A stretch of DNA of 64,000 nucleotides. It comes from Tetracentron sinense (Eukaryota; Streptophyta; Magnoliopsida; Trochodendrales; Trochodendraceae). The notes under the pieces were generated by a model. That model made no database searches. It saw nothing but the letters and a program-made list of their open reading frames with translations, and was not told where the DNA came from. The stretch spans positions 6,498,434-6,562,433 of the forward strand of contig CM026573.1 of the NCBI GenBank assembly GCA_015143295.1. Direction: 5' to 3'. Of this stretch, positions 22,498-32,465 are shown piece by piece. Positions within the stretch are counted from its first letter, which is position 1, and each line of letters opens with the position of its first letter. Both the position numbers and the translations under genes were made by a program.

Positions 22498-22583
22498 AGA
22501 GGAAAATACGGATTTGGGCCCCGTATTATGAAAAAACCCATATATGGGCTCCGGTTTGAAATATTTATTTCTGTAGGCTTCTA
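22498..22583 (+). repeat. Left terminal inverted repeat of the MULE
   Basis: AGAGGAAAATACGG, then GGGCCCCGTATTATG and ATATGGGCTCCGG; matched in complement at 32092-32177. It ends near a TTCTGTAGGCTTC block that is mirrored as GTAGGCTCCC on the right. Confidence 0.88.
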
Positions 22584-22848
22584 CAGTGATTTTAGTGGAG
22601 CACGTGGTTTCCTCTAAAAAAAATTTCTCCAAAATGCCCCCCATCCCTGTTAGAGAACCCTTAAACACCGTGCGACTGAGCTCAAGCTTTCCCCTTCAAC
22701 GAAGCGTTCATCCGAAACTCAAGCTTTCCCCTTCGTTGCAACGGGGTAGACTTAAGTTTTCCCCTTCGTTGAAGCTTTCTCCTTCATTGCAACTGAGCTA
22801 AACCCTTGTGAAGAAGAAGAAGAAGAAGTAGAAGAATAAGAACATAGG

Positions 22849-23643
22849 GTAAGTGTTTATATGTTTTTGATCCATTTTGCGATGGTTACAGTGATCATAT
22901 TCGGTATTTGCTAGGGTTATGTGCTCATTTTCCTCATTTTCTGTTATTAGAGTTCATTTTCGATGGTTGTAGTGATAAAGTTTGATTTTTTTTGCTCATT
23001 TTCAGTGGTTATATGTGATTACAGTGCATTTTCAATGTTACAGTTCTCATTTTCGGTGGTTTTGAGCTTATTTTCGGTGGTTTTGTGGTCATTTTCGGGG
23101 GTTTGATGTTATTGCATTTTCTCTTTTACAGGGCTTTTCGATGATTTTATGCCCATTTTCGGTGGTTTTCCAGTATAACAGTGCTTTTTCGATGATTTTT
23201 TGCCCATTTTCAGTGGTTTTCCAGTATAACAGTACATTTTCGATGATTTTATGCAGATTTTCGGTGGTTTTCTGTTATTACAGTGCTATTTCGGCGGTTT
23301 TGTGGTCATTTTCGGTGGTTTTCTGTTATTGCATTTTCGATATTACAGTATATTTTCGATGATTTTATGCTCCTGTTCGGTGGTTTTCTGTTATTACAGT
23401 TCTGTTTCGATGCTTTGATGCTCATTTTCGGTGGTTTTCTGTTCTGACACTGCTTTTCGATGGATACAATGCCCATTTTCGGGGGTTTTCTGTTATTGCA
23501 ATTTTGATATGACAGTGCTATTTCGATGATTTTGTGATCTTCGGCGGTTTTGGTTATTACAGTGCATTTTCAATGGTTACAGCGCTCATTTTCGAAATTT
23601 TTCAGATTACTTTAACGGATTGAGTGTTTTCCCGATATTGCAG
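22849..23643 (+). promoter_or_regulatory. Predicted 5'-UTR intron of the transposase gene, filled by minisatellite array A
   Basis: A leader with a GAA run (22810-22835) ends at a strong donor, GTAAGT at 22849-22854. The acceptor ATATTGCAG ends at 23643, four bases before the likely ATG at 23647. Between them, about 22880-23600 is a degenerate array of ATTTTCGGTGGTTTTCTG and TTTTCGATGATTTTATGC units; three successive GATGATTTT blocks start 51 bases apart. Many units also contain TTACAG, an acceptor-like string. Splicing is inferred, not shown. Confidence 0.6.
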
Positions 23644-23646
23644 ATA

Positions 23647-26235
23647 ATGCCGATATCAGTAGTTTGTTGTTATGACGGTGAGTGGAACATTGACGACTGT
23701 GTTCGAGGGTACGTGTACAGTGATGGAAAATCAAAGTTGTTGCAATTATCTTCGAAAATGACATATGACAAACTATTGGATAAAGTTTATCAATTGACTA
23801 ACACTCGACTGGAAGAGTATGAGATTATAGTGAGGTGTTTGATTCCTACACCAGCGCCAATCCCTCCCAGTGATATTACAGACGATGAAGAGTTGCGGGC
23901 ATTTCTTTTACATGTCAGGAAAGTATAAAATAAATACTTGCCGCCATTATATATATCGAAGGTGAGGAAATCTGTACCAGAACCACAGTTTGGTTTGAAT
24001 GATGCGAGTTGTGAATATCAGCGTGTTCAGGAGGTTGTTGATCCTCATATTCAGGAGACTGTCATTCCTTTCTATAAGGGGACTCATTCAGGAGGCTGAA
24101 AATGATAACGGTGATGAATGTTTAAAAAGTATAGACTCAAGCTCAACTAATGAAGATGAACATGATTTTTATAGTGATTTTAATCAAGATGAAGATGTAG
24201 CAACATACGGTGTCTGCGAAAGCTTGAAGACTTTTTACATAAGGAGGCAACAGCAGAGTGGGACACAAGGACTATACACTCTCATACCCCGCATGCTGAT
24301 ATTCCTAGTTCCTCAGCGTCTGCTTTTCGTCGAGTAAGACAAGTAGATACAGAAGCTCATCCAGAAGCATCACCACAAGCTTATCCAGAACCGTCAGCAC
24401 AAGCTCCATCATCACCACAAGCTCCAGTACAATCACTGGCAAATGTGATGCAACTAAATGATGGTGTAGATGACTATGTAAATTGGGAAGCATCAGAGTT
24501 TGAAACTGGAGTGGAAGCTGGTGAAATATCGCTTGGGAAATTATTTAAGGACAAAAGACGTCTACAAAATGTACTGTCTAGATATGCGATGCGAAACAAT
24601 TTTCAATTCAAGGTTATTGATTCAAATCAACAAAAGTACACAGTTAGATGTCTTATAGATAATTGCACCTGGAGGTTGCGTGCATCGAAAGTGAATGAGG
24701 TTGGTGTTTTCAAAATAAAGACTTATAATTCACATCACTCTTGTAGATATCCCTTAGGTGGTACCGATCATCGACAAGCAACCAGTTTAGTTGTGAGTGA
24801 CATGGTTGTGGGACGTATTGAGGCAAATGTCTCGTATAAGCCCAAAGAGATTATTCATGATGTGTGGGAAGAATATGGTGTTAGAATGAGTTACAAGAAA
24901 GCTTGGAAAGCTAAGGAGATTGCCATTGAAACAGTTAGAGGTTCATACGACCACTCTTATGCTGAACTCCCTGCCTATTTTCATGAACTTAAAAGGACTA
25001 ATCCGGGCACAGTAACAGCAATAGTGGCTGACCCTGAAAATGGGGCATTTGAAAGATGTTTTATGGCTCTTGGACCGTGTATTCGAAGTTTTCAGAGGAC
25101 TTTACAGAAAGTGGTAGCCATTGATGGGACACATTTAAAGGGAAAGTACAAAGGAATACTAATTGCCGCAACAGCTCTAGACGGAGACAATCACATATTT
25201 CCAGTTGCCCTTGGGATAGCGGAGTCGGAGAATAATGTTACTTACAATTTTTTCTTAACTCAATTATCAAGAGCACTTGGACACATAGATGATCTAGTGA
25301 TTGTAACAGATCGACATGTTAGTTTGATAAGCCAAGTCCCTGTTGTATTCCCACATGCAATTCATGGCTACTGCGCATTCCACATTAGCCAAAATATGTA
25401 TGCAACATTCAAGGATAAGCAATTGTTTCCGTATTTCTAGAAAGCCGTGAAGACATGTAGAGAAAGCGAGTTTCATGAGATAATGGCAGAACTCGCAGCT
25501 GTAAACCCTCTCGTTGTGCAATGGTTGGATGCAATACCAAAAGAGAAATGGGCCCGAGCCTTTTATAGTGCAAAGAGGTATAATGTGCTGACTACGAACA
25601 TAACCGAGAGTTTGAATAGTTTGCTGAAAGAAGCAAGAGAATATCCAGTCACTATGCTTTTGGAGAATGTGCGACTGAAGGTACAAAATATGTTCTACAA
25701 CCGAAAAATCAGTGCTATGCAAATGAATGGCAGGCTAACAACATGGGCCGAAGAGCAAATACAAAAGGGACAATCATAGGCACGTTATTTAGATTCTCAT
25801 GGAATTGCTATGTATCAGTATTATGTGGTTGGGAAAAAAAATCGAGATACTGTGAAGCTTCTGGATGGGAATTGCACTTGTGGGAAATTCTATAAAATAG
25901 GGTTGCCTTGTGAACATGTCTTAGCTGGATGTAGAAAGTATCGGGTAGATCCATACAACTATTGTTCGCCATTCTACACATCACTAACGTACCAAGCCAC
26001 CTACCAAGAGTCAATATATCCACTGCTTGACAAAAAATCATGGGACCTCCTACCTGAAATCATGGTAGAGATGGAGAGGATTAAACCACCGGTGGGAAGA
26101 AGACGTTCAGGAAGGCCGAAGAAGAATAGAATTCTCTCACAGGGTGAGGAAAGGTCCACTGTAAGATGTGGAAGATGTAAACAAACTTGGCACAATAGGC
26201 AAACATGTAATAATCTTGTTCCCCATGGTGGTTGA
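23647..26235 (+). pseudogene. MuDRA-type MULE transposase, inactivated
   Basis: Transposase of the MULE superfamily, which would cut and paste the element in the nucleus. In order: an N-terminal MuDR module (MPISVVCCYDGEWNIDD), an acidic linker, a FAR1-like DNA-binding region with C-x4-C...HH zinc ligands (about 24535-24745), the DDE core with AIDGTHLKG (first Asp), IVTDRHVS (second Asp) and ITESLNSLL (Glu), a SWIM zinc finger CTCGKFYKIGLPCEH, and a final zinc knuckle CGRCKQTWHNRQTC. The frame is broken by TAA at 23926-23928, TAG at 25438-25440 and TAG at 25777-25779, and it slips between about 24090 and 24210. Catalytic residues are otherwise kept, so the damage is recent. All three stops look like single substitutions. 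Confidence 0.9.
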
Positions 26236-26334
26236 GTGTAGTGTCTAATGTTAAATGTAATGAAAAACATGTAATGCTTAATGAATGGTTGGTTTGAAGG
26301 TTCTTTATTATTTATCCAATATTATAGAATCTCA

Positions 26335-26900
26335 AAAAAGATGGAAAAAGACAGAAAATGGGAATAAAATGCCGAAAGTGACAGGAAAATACCGAAAATG
26401 GCAATAAAATGGCGAAAATGGCTACTGGATTGCAACAGAAAAATGCCGAAATTGACAGGGAAAAACTGAAAAATGCCGAAAATGGCTACTAGAAATGGCA
26501 AAAATGCTGAAAATGACTGCTAGAATTCAACAGAAAAATGCCGAAATTGACAGAAAAATACCGAAATTGGCTAAAAATGCCGAAAATGGGTACTGAAAAT
26601 GGCAAAATTGCCGAATTTGACAGAAAAATGGCAAAAATGGGTACTGGAAATGGCAAAAATGCCGAAAATACAGTACTGCAGAATACCGAAAATTGATCCT
26701 GTTATGCCGAAAATGCCTACTAGACAGTGTAAAATGCCGAAAATCAACCATGTTAAGCCGAAAATGGCTACTGGAAATGGCAAAAATGCCGAAATTGAGC
26801 CCTGTTATGCCGAAAATGGCTACTGGGACACTCTAAAATGCCGAAATGGAGCCCTGTAAAACTGAAAATAATCTGTAATATGACGAAAAAACCAAAAATC
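26335..26900 (-). repeat. Minisatellite array B between the two convergent MULE genes
   Basis: Degenerate units of GCCGAAAATGGCTACTGGAAA and GCCGAAATTGACAGAAAAAT, about 20-60 bases apart. It lies after the transposase stop (26235) and before the ULP stop (27138), so it is in neither coding region. The orientation is that of the ULP-sense strand (ATTTTCGG on the minus strand). Confidence 0.85.
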
Positions 26901-27137
26901 CGCACTGGATATTGTAATAAATGACGAAAATCATCTCTAAATACACAATATTACAGGACTGTACACAAGTCCATAAGAAGTCAATATTACAACATTACAA
27001 CATCATCACAACAATCCATAATAGTACATCACAACCCATCCATAATAGTCTATCAACAAACTGCACCCCGGCCTATCTTCTCCCTCCTCTTCATCATGGG
27101 ACCTCAGCATCCAACATTGGGACGTTATCACAGCCCA

Positions 27138-30100
27138 TCACGCCTTCACTGACCCCGTCATAACATCGAAAGCTATTCGCTTCCGCATTGAAGATATATC
27201 GTCCTACAAAAATAGTTAGAAAAAGTCAGTATGCTACAAATGATTGATGATATTTACCAATGGATGTACAAATACCTGAGTGAACGTAATGGGTAAGTCA
27301 GCGCATAAGAAGTCAATATATTTCGTAACGAATACTCCACAGTCCCGACTGAATATGCAAAACAAACAGTTACAGTTGCTTAAGATGAGTCATGTTAGTG
27401 TATTGGTAAATATAAGATTAAATGTTTTAGAAAGACTTACGTATTCTTCTGTTTTGGTATATTTTTGACTTCTATGACCTCCCAATTTTGACCTATGAAG
27501 GCTGAGTTGTCACCACACATGTGAAACAGTGCAGGCATCCTCACTGTGATAGCTGAGATATGATCTCCATGTTGTAATGCCGGGTGTGGGAAAAATGAGT
27601 CGAAGAGGAGGATACGCCTTGTGGGGGGTTCAAGCACAACCAATAGCCAGTGACTAGCGGGGTTCACAGGGAAGTATATCCTTTCACATTCCCACATGGG
27701 GGTCCCTCCTCGAACCCCCATGATAGCGGCCTTCATATCTGGCCCCACCCGACTAGTCATGTCCTCAGTCAGGTTCTTGGAATTCAAAGTTGAATGGTAG
27801 GTGTCCAAAAAGTGACACTCCTTGAATAACGAATACTGAAACATAACGAACATTATTGTTACTTAGAAATTGCGGATATACATTGGATAAATGTATATAT
27901 TGGATAAACTAAAACATAACAAAAGTATTATGAGTTACCGTGAACCAAGTTTTGCCAAAAGCGCAGACTTGATTGTATTTCGAGGAGTATTGCTCCTTTC
28001 TTTGAGCCAATAACTCCGTATACATGTCAATTTAATGTCATATTTATCCAATGTTAGATAATCTCACAAAAGAATACCGAAAATAACGATAATGGATAGT
28101 GATAGTACTACCGAAAATGGTCCTCAACTACTGAAAATGGATGTACAAATGAGAATTAAATACCGAAAATGGGTGCTGTAATGGCGAAAATGGGTACTGG
28201 ATTCATTATTAAAACCACTGAAGTACCGAAAATTACACAGACAAATACCGAAAATGGCTACTGGATTCATCAATTAAACCACAGAAATACCGAAAATTAC
28301 ACTGAAATACCGAAAATGGCTACTGGATTCATCATTAAAACTACTGAAATACCAAAAATTATACAGAAATACCGAAAATGGCTACTGATTCATCATTAAA
28401 ACCACTGAAATACCGAAAATTATACAGAAATACCGAAAATGGCTACTGGATTCGTCATTAAAACCACTTAAATACAAAAAATTATACAGAAATACCGAAA
28501 ATGGCTACTGGATTCAGCATTAAAACCACTGGAATACCGAAAATTATACAGAAATACCGAAAATGACTACTGGATTCATCATTAAAACCACTGAAATACC
28601 GAAAATTATACTGAAATACCGAAAATGGCTACTGGATTCATCATTAAAACCACTGAAATACCGAAAATTATACAGAAATACCGAAAATGGCTACTGGATT
28701 CATCATTAAAACCACTGAAATACAGAAAATGAAACTGAAATACCGATAATGAAACTGAAATACCGAAAATGGCTACTGGATTCATCAATAAAAGCACTGG
28801 GTTTACCAATGAATCAATCCACGTAGTTGAGCTAGAAATCCCTCCCACAATATCCGCTGTCACCATCACCTTGTCAATCAAAATTGAAGTTGCTCTCGAC
28901 TTTATGAAATCGCGCAGTTGCTTCGACTCCTCTTTTGATAAAGGATTTTTGGGGTTAGCAGCTCCAATTGTCATTTTCCTTCCTTTCATTTGAATGAAAG
29001 GGGATCGCAGATATTGAGACTTCACTACCGGTCTCTTTGACACCTGCATATATTACCAAATATAAGTTCCGGCTTGATGAAAACCCATTTCACAGACTCT
29101 CATTACACGTCTTAGGAATGTAAACACACACCTCTAGAAGGTCTTCAACCCCCTTCGAATCTGCACCCTCCTTCGAATCTACGGGAGTCAACTCAATGAT
29201 GGGATCCATCTTCTCATCAATGAAAAAATGTCCCTGTGTCGGAGCTGCTTCGGGAGTGAAGATGGGATCCATCTTCTCATGAACGAAAGAATATCCCTGT
29301 GTCGGCGCTGCTTCGGGACTCAATATGGGAGACCTCTTATCACTGAAATATTTTTCATCACCAGAAGTTTTTTCATCTTTTTTTTGTTGCGCTGCCCATT
29401 GCTCAAACAAGCTTTTTATTTGCGGGGATACTCGCTCAACAACTCGGTCGACAACTTGGTCAACAACTCGATCAACAACTCGGTCAAAATAACGGTCTAA
29501 AACTCTCTCCATTGCCCGCTCAACGGAGGAATTGATATCATGAACCTGAAAATATTGAACATCAAATAACTAGTAAGTAAAAATCCCGAAAATTAGACAA
29601 TTTATATGTCAAAATGTCGAAAATCATAAAAAATAATCACAATCAATATTTGTATCGTTTTTGACCTCTGATCAAACCTTCTCTTCTTCGCCGGAGATGG
29701 GGCTGGACTTACATCATCATCACCATCACCCCCATCGCTACCACCACCGTCACTATCACCACCATCACCCCCATCACCATCACCACCATCACTATCACCC
29801 TCCCCCTCCTCATCATCATCACCCTCAGCACTCAACCGTGCTAACACATCCTTCATAACCTGCTGCTCCTTCTCTGCAGGAGTAGGCTTTATATTGCTCA
29901 TCTGTAAAACAACAAAGGATATGTTATAAAATAACAAATGATCTGTAAAATAACAAAGGATATTGCAAGTTGAATATTGTAAAACAACAACTCCAATTAC
30001 ATACTTTACTTAAATTGAATATGGCATTTGCAAGTGACTTGTAGCTGAGATAGGATGTATTCGCCCACCTCAGAACCCGTGGGAATGTCATCGCACCTAG

Positions 30101-30933
30101 GGGTGCATTACGAGAACACAGCCTCCCAAGTGCTGGGATGCACTCATAAGCCCAAATCTGACATCAGTCATAAATTTTACTATTAGTTCAAGTAGAAGTA
30201 AACACAAATTAGCTAACATGGAAAATTTACAAAATTTAGGTAGTCATATGTTTACCTGGAAGGCAAGAGCACATCCGTTTATATTGTACTGCTTCTTCGT
30301 ATAAAGAGCAGTTTCTAGGCCAACCTTGCACAACTCAAAACTCAAAGTCCCCCATGGGTATTTGTTGAAGGCCTCCCAATCATCCACTAGGCACAAATGG
30401 CCTGTGTTAACACCCACATGCGTGCCGGTGCCTACGAGCAACAACTCAATAAAGAGGACCAGTGATAGCTTCACCGCATCCATATGATCATCACATCCTT
30501 TGAACTCCTCAAGAAGCCTTGCCTTTTTAATCACCGCCAACTTTTGAAACTTTCGATACTTGAGAGAGGTTGGTGGCGCTTCATGTTTAAGGACCGGAGC
30601 CTTAGACACTTGGGCATTAAGGCCCATGATCAGAGTAAAGTCCAACACTGTAAACTCTACACTCTTCCCGCATACTTCGAAGCGTAACCCTCCTTTACGC
30701 CTCTGTAGAAAATGGTGGATTGCTTGGCCACACAATGGTATTTTAGGTATGTTGTAAAGGTGGGCAAAGCAGCTCTCCATCCAAATTCTTTTTCTCTCTG
30801 GATTGGCCTCTAATAATGGTTTTATCTCGTCAAACCATATCGTTTGGGAGCATTTAATCGAAGGAAAATATTTATCTTCTTTCTCTTTTCTCTTTTTCTT
30901 TTCCCTACCGGCTTTTCTCTTTGTACGAGGCAT
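27138..30933 (-). CDS. MULE-borne ULP-like protein: DUF1985 plus Ulp1/C48 cysteine protease, apparently intact
   Basis: Ulp1-family proteases remove SUMO or related modifiers; the role of transposon copies is unknown. Exons read by splice sites and phase: 30256-30933, 30005-30157, 29713-29901, 29132-29545, 28807-29043, 27939-28013, 27441-27835, 27276-27348 and 27138-27203. These total 2280 bases, 759 residues and a stop, with every junction in frame. Exon 1 starts MPRTKRKAGREKKKRK (nuclear-signal-like) and holds DUF1985 (SCFAHLYNIPKIPLCGQAIH, FTLIMGL). Then come an acidic D/G run, a valine/arginine-rich repeat (DRVVDRVVDQVVDRVV) and the protease core with SHWLLVVLEP (His), LLFDSF (Asp) and TRDCGVF (catalytic Cys). 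No stop or frameshift is seen, unlike the transposase. The 27939-28013 exon has a weak acceptor and is the least certain. Confidence 0.78.
28035..28795 (-). repeat. Minisatellite array C, 62-bp units, inside a ULP intron
   Basis: Between ULP exons 28807-29043 and 27939-28013. At least eight consecutive units start at ACCGAAAATGGCTACTGG or its near-copies: 28247, 28309, 28371, 28432, 28494, 28556, 28618 and 28680. The spacing is 62 bases with one unit of 61. Each unit has two sub-blocks, ACCGAAAATTATACAGAAAT (20) and a 42-base block ending TCATTAAAACCACTGAAAT. High similarity among units implies recent tandem expansion. Confidence 0.93.
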
Positions 30934-30938
30934 CTTGT

Positions 30939-31801
30939 CGCTGCAAAATTGAAAAACAATAAACACTATCATAACAATAACCATCGAAAGTACTGACAAT
31001 AACCAGTCATAGCAAAAAATACCGAAAATAAGCACTGGGATAACAGAAAAATACCGAAAATAGGCACTGGGATAACAGAAAATACCGAAAATAGGCACTG
31101 GGATAACAGAAAAATACCGAAAATAGGCACTGGGATAACAGAAAATACCGAAAATAGGCACTGGGATAACAGAAAAATACCGAAAATAGACACTGTCATC
31201 ACAGAAAAATACCGAAAATATGCACTGTCAGGCAGAAAAACACCGAAAATAGGCACTGTCAGGACACAAAAACATCGAAAATGGCAGTCATGAAAGCAAA
31301 ATACCGAAAATTTACTCTGCCAGGACACAAAAATACCGAAATATCGAAATTGCTGTATTTTTGCCGAAATTAAGCACAAAACCATCGAAAATGCATTATA
31401 ACATAACCATTGAAAATCCCGAAATTGGGCTCAACATCAACAATAATACCGAAAAAACAATGTCATAATTGAATAATACCGAAAATAAGCAAACACATAA
31501 ATATACCGAAAATAAGCATTGATAACTGAAAATACCGAAAATGAGTAAAAAACACCGAAAATGGTCGTAAGAACCATCGAAATTGCAATGTATTTTTGCC
31601 GAAAATAAACTCAAAAGGGTCGAAAATGCACTTTAACTTCACCATTGAAAATCACGAAAAATGAGCAAAAATCAATAATAATACCGAAAATGGTTAATCA
31701 TAACCATCGAAAATGGTTACTTGAAAACATCGAAAATGAAGTCGTTAACTGTGGGGCCCATTTTTAGGTTTGAAATTTTATTAAAAACCGCTAAAACTTA
31801 C
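30939..31801 (-). promoter_or_regulatory. Predicted 5'-UTR intron of the ULP gene, filled by minisatellite array D
   Basis: On the minus strand a GAA-repeat leader (CTT run at 31808-31843) ends at a strong donor GTAAGTTTTAG beginning at 31801. The acceptor TTTTGCAG lies a few bases before the ATG at 30933. The intron holds array D (about 31005-31740). Its cleanest part has ACCGAAAATA at 31021, 31053, 31084, 31116, 31147 and 31179, so 32- and 31-base units alternate as a 63-base dimer. This mirrors the layout at the transposase end. Confidence 0.6.
31005..31740 (-). repeat. Minisatellite array D
   Basis: Units of AATACCGAAAATAGGCACTGGGATAACAG, near-identical at 31010-31200 and increasingly decayed towards 31740. 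The core CCGAAAAT is shared with arrays B and C, and with A in complement. One frame on the minus strand stays open through the regular part, but its translation is a monotonous IFGIF/YFRYF pattern and is probably not real protein. Confidence 0.92.
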
Positions 31802-32091
31802 AGGGTTGTTCTTCTTCTTCTTCTTCTTCTTCTTCTTCTTCTTCAATACGCTATTACGAAGCCCGTAGAGTTCCGGATGTACTGGGTACCCAAGGGTTTT
31901 ACTTTGGGGAAGGATTTGCAGGTTTCAAATTTGCGCCTTGAAGGATTTCGGATCACAGGATAACCGAGGGCTTCAGGATAACCGAGGGTTCGTAACCGAG
32001 CTTCAGCTTGGGAAGAAAGCTTTGACAGCAAGCCAGGGGTATTTTGGGGAGAAAATGCGAAGGGGCAGCACGTGCACTTGGCTCCCACGCG

Positions 32092-32177
32092 TGGGAGCCT
32101 ACAAAAATAAGTTTTCAAACCCGGAGCCCATATACGGGTTTTTTCATAATACGGGGCCCAAATCCGTATTTTCCTCT
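32092..32177 (-). repeat. Right terminal inverted repeat of the MULE
   Basis: Complement of the left repeat; a few substitutions such as CCCGTATATGGG versus CCCATATATGGG. Inside it is joined by the palindrome CTCCCACGCGTGGGAG. Confidence 0.88.
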
Positions 32178-32189
32178 TTTCTCACTGTT

Positions 32190-32465
32190 GTCAGAACAAA
32201 CCGGACCAACCGGTCGAACCAGAAAAACCGGGAACAAGTCCCCTCACCCGTTCCCAAACCTCCCAAAACCGGACATATTTAAAAATCGATTATTTTTGTC
32301 AAAATCGGAAGAACCAACTGATTGAATCAGGAACCTGTGGTTAGAATCGGTCTGAAATGAGTAAAAATGAGGATTTTTTTTTAAATAAAAAAGGACATGA
32401 TTGAACAGGTCAAACCGGGAACTAGCCCTCAACCGATTCGATGACCTGTCCAGTAATGATAACAT
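32190..32465. repeat. CCGG/GGTC-rich inverted repeat next to the MULE
   Basis: Begins AACAAACCGGACCAACCGGT and ends GATTCGATGACCTGTCCAGT, with subterminal AACCGG and CGGTC motifs in both orientations around an AT core. It resembles a small non-autonomous DNA element; target duplications are not clear. Confidence 0.45.

Larger units (their letters stand above)
22498..32177. mobile_element. 9.7-kb Mutator-like element (KI/Kaonashi-type MULE) with ULP gene
   Basis: Terminal inverted repeats of about 85 bp begin AGAGGAAAATACGGATTTGG at 22498 and in complement at 32177, with only a few differences. Inside lie a plus-strand MuDRA-type transposase remnant and a convergent minus-strand gene with DUF1985 and Ulp1/C48 protease domains. 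That combination is known from plant KI-MULEs. Both gene 5' ends start near the element ends with GAA-repeat leaders. Four minisatellite arrays with the core CCGAAAAT occupy introns and the inter-gene spacer. I could not find a convincing 9-bp target duplication next to the ends, so the target site has decayed or the ends are slightly misplaced. Confidence 0.88.

Noticed and set aside
28035..28795. Considered as a CRISPR-like array
   Set aside because: Units are continuous 62-base tandem repeats without unique spacers, in a plant transposon intron.
29661..29858. Plus-strand histidine/proline-rich frame
   Set aside because: Antisense shadow of the acidic D/G run in a ULP exon on the minus strand.
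30969..31385. Open frame with repeated IFGIFLLSQCLFSVF pattern
   Set aside because: It is the translation of minisatellite array D; no start context and the array lies in a predicted intron.
31721..31963. Leucine-run frame over the CTT repeat
   Set aside because: Product of the CTT microsatellite in the ULP leader, read on the wrong strand.
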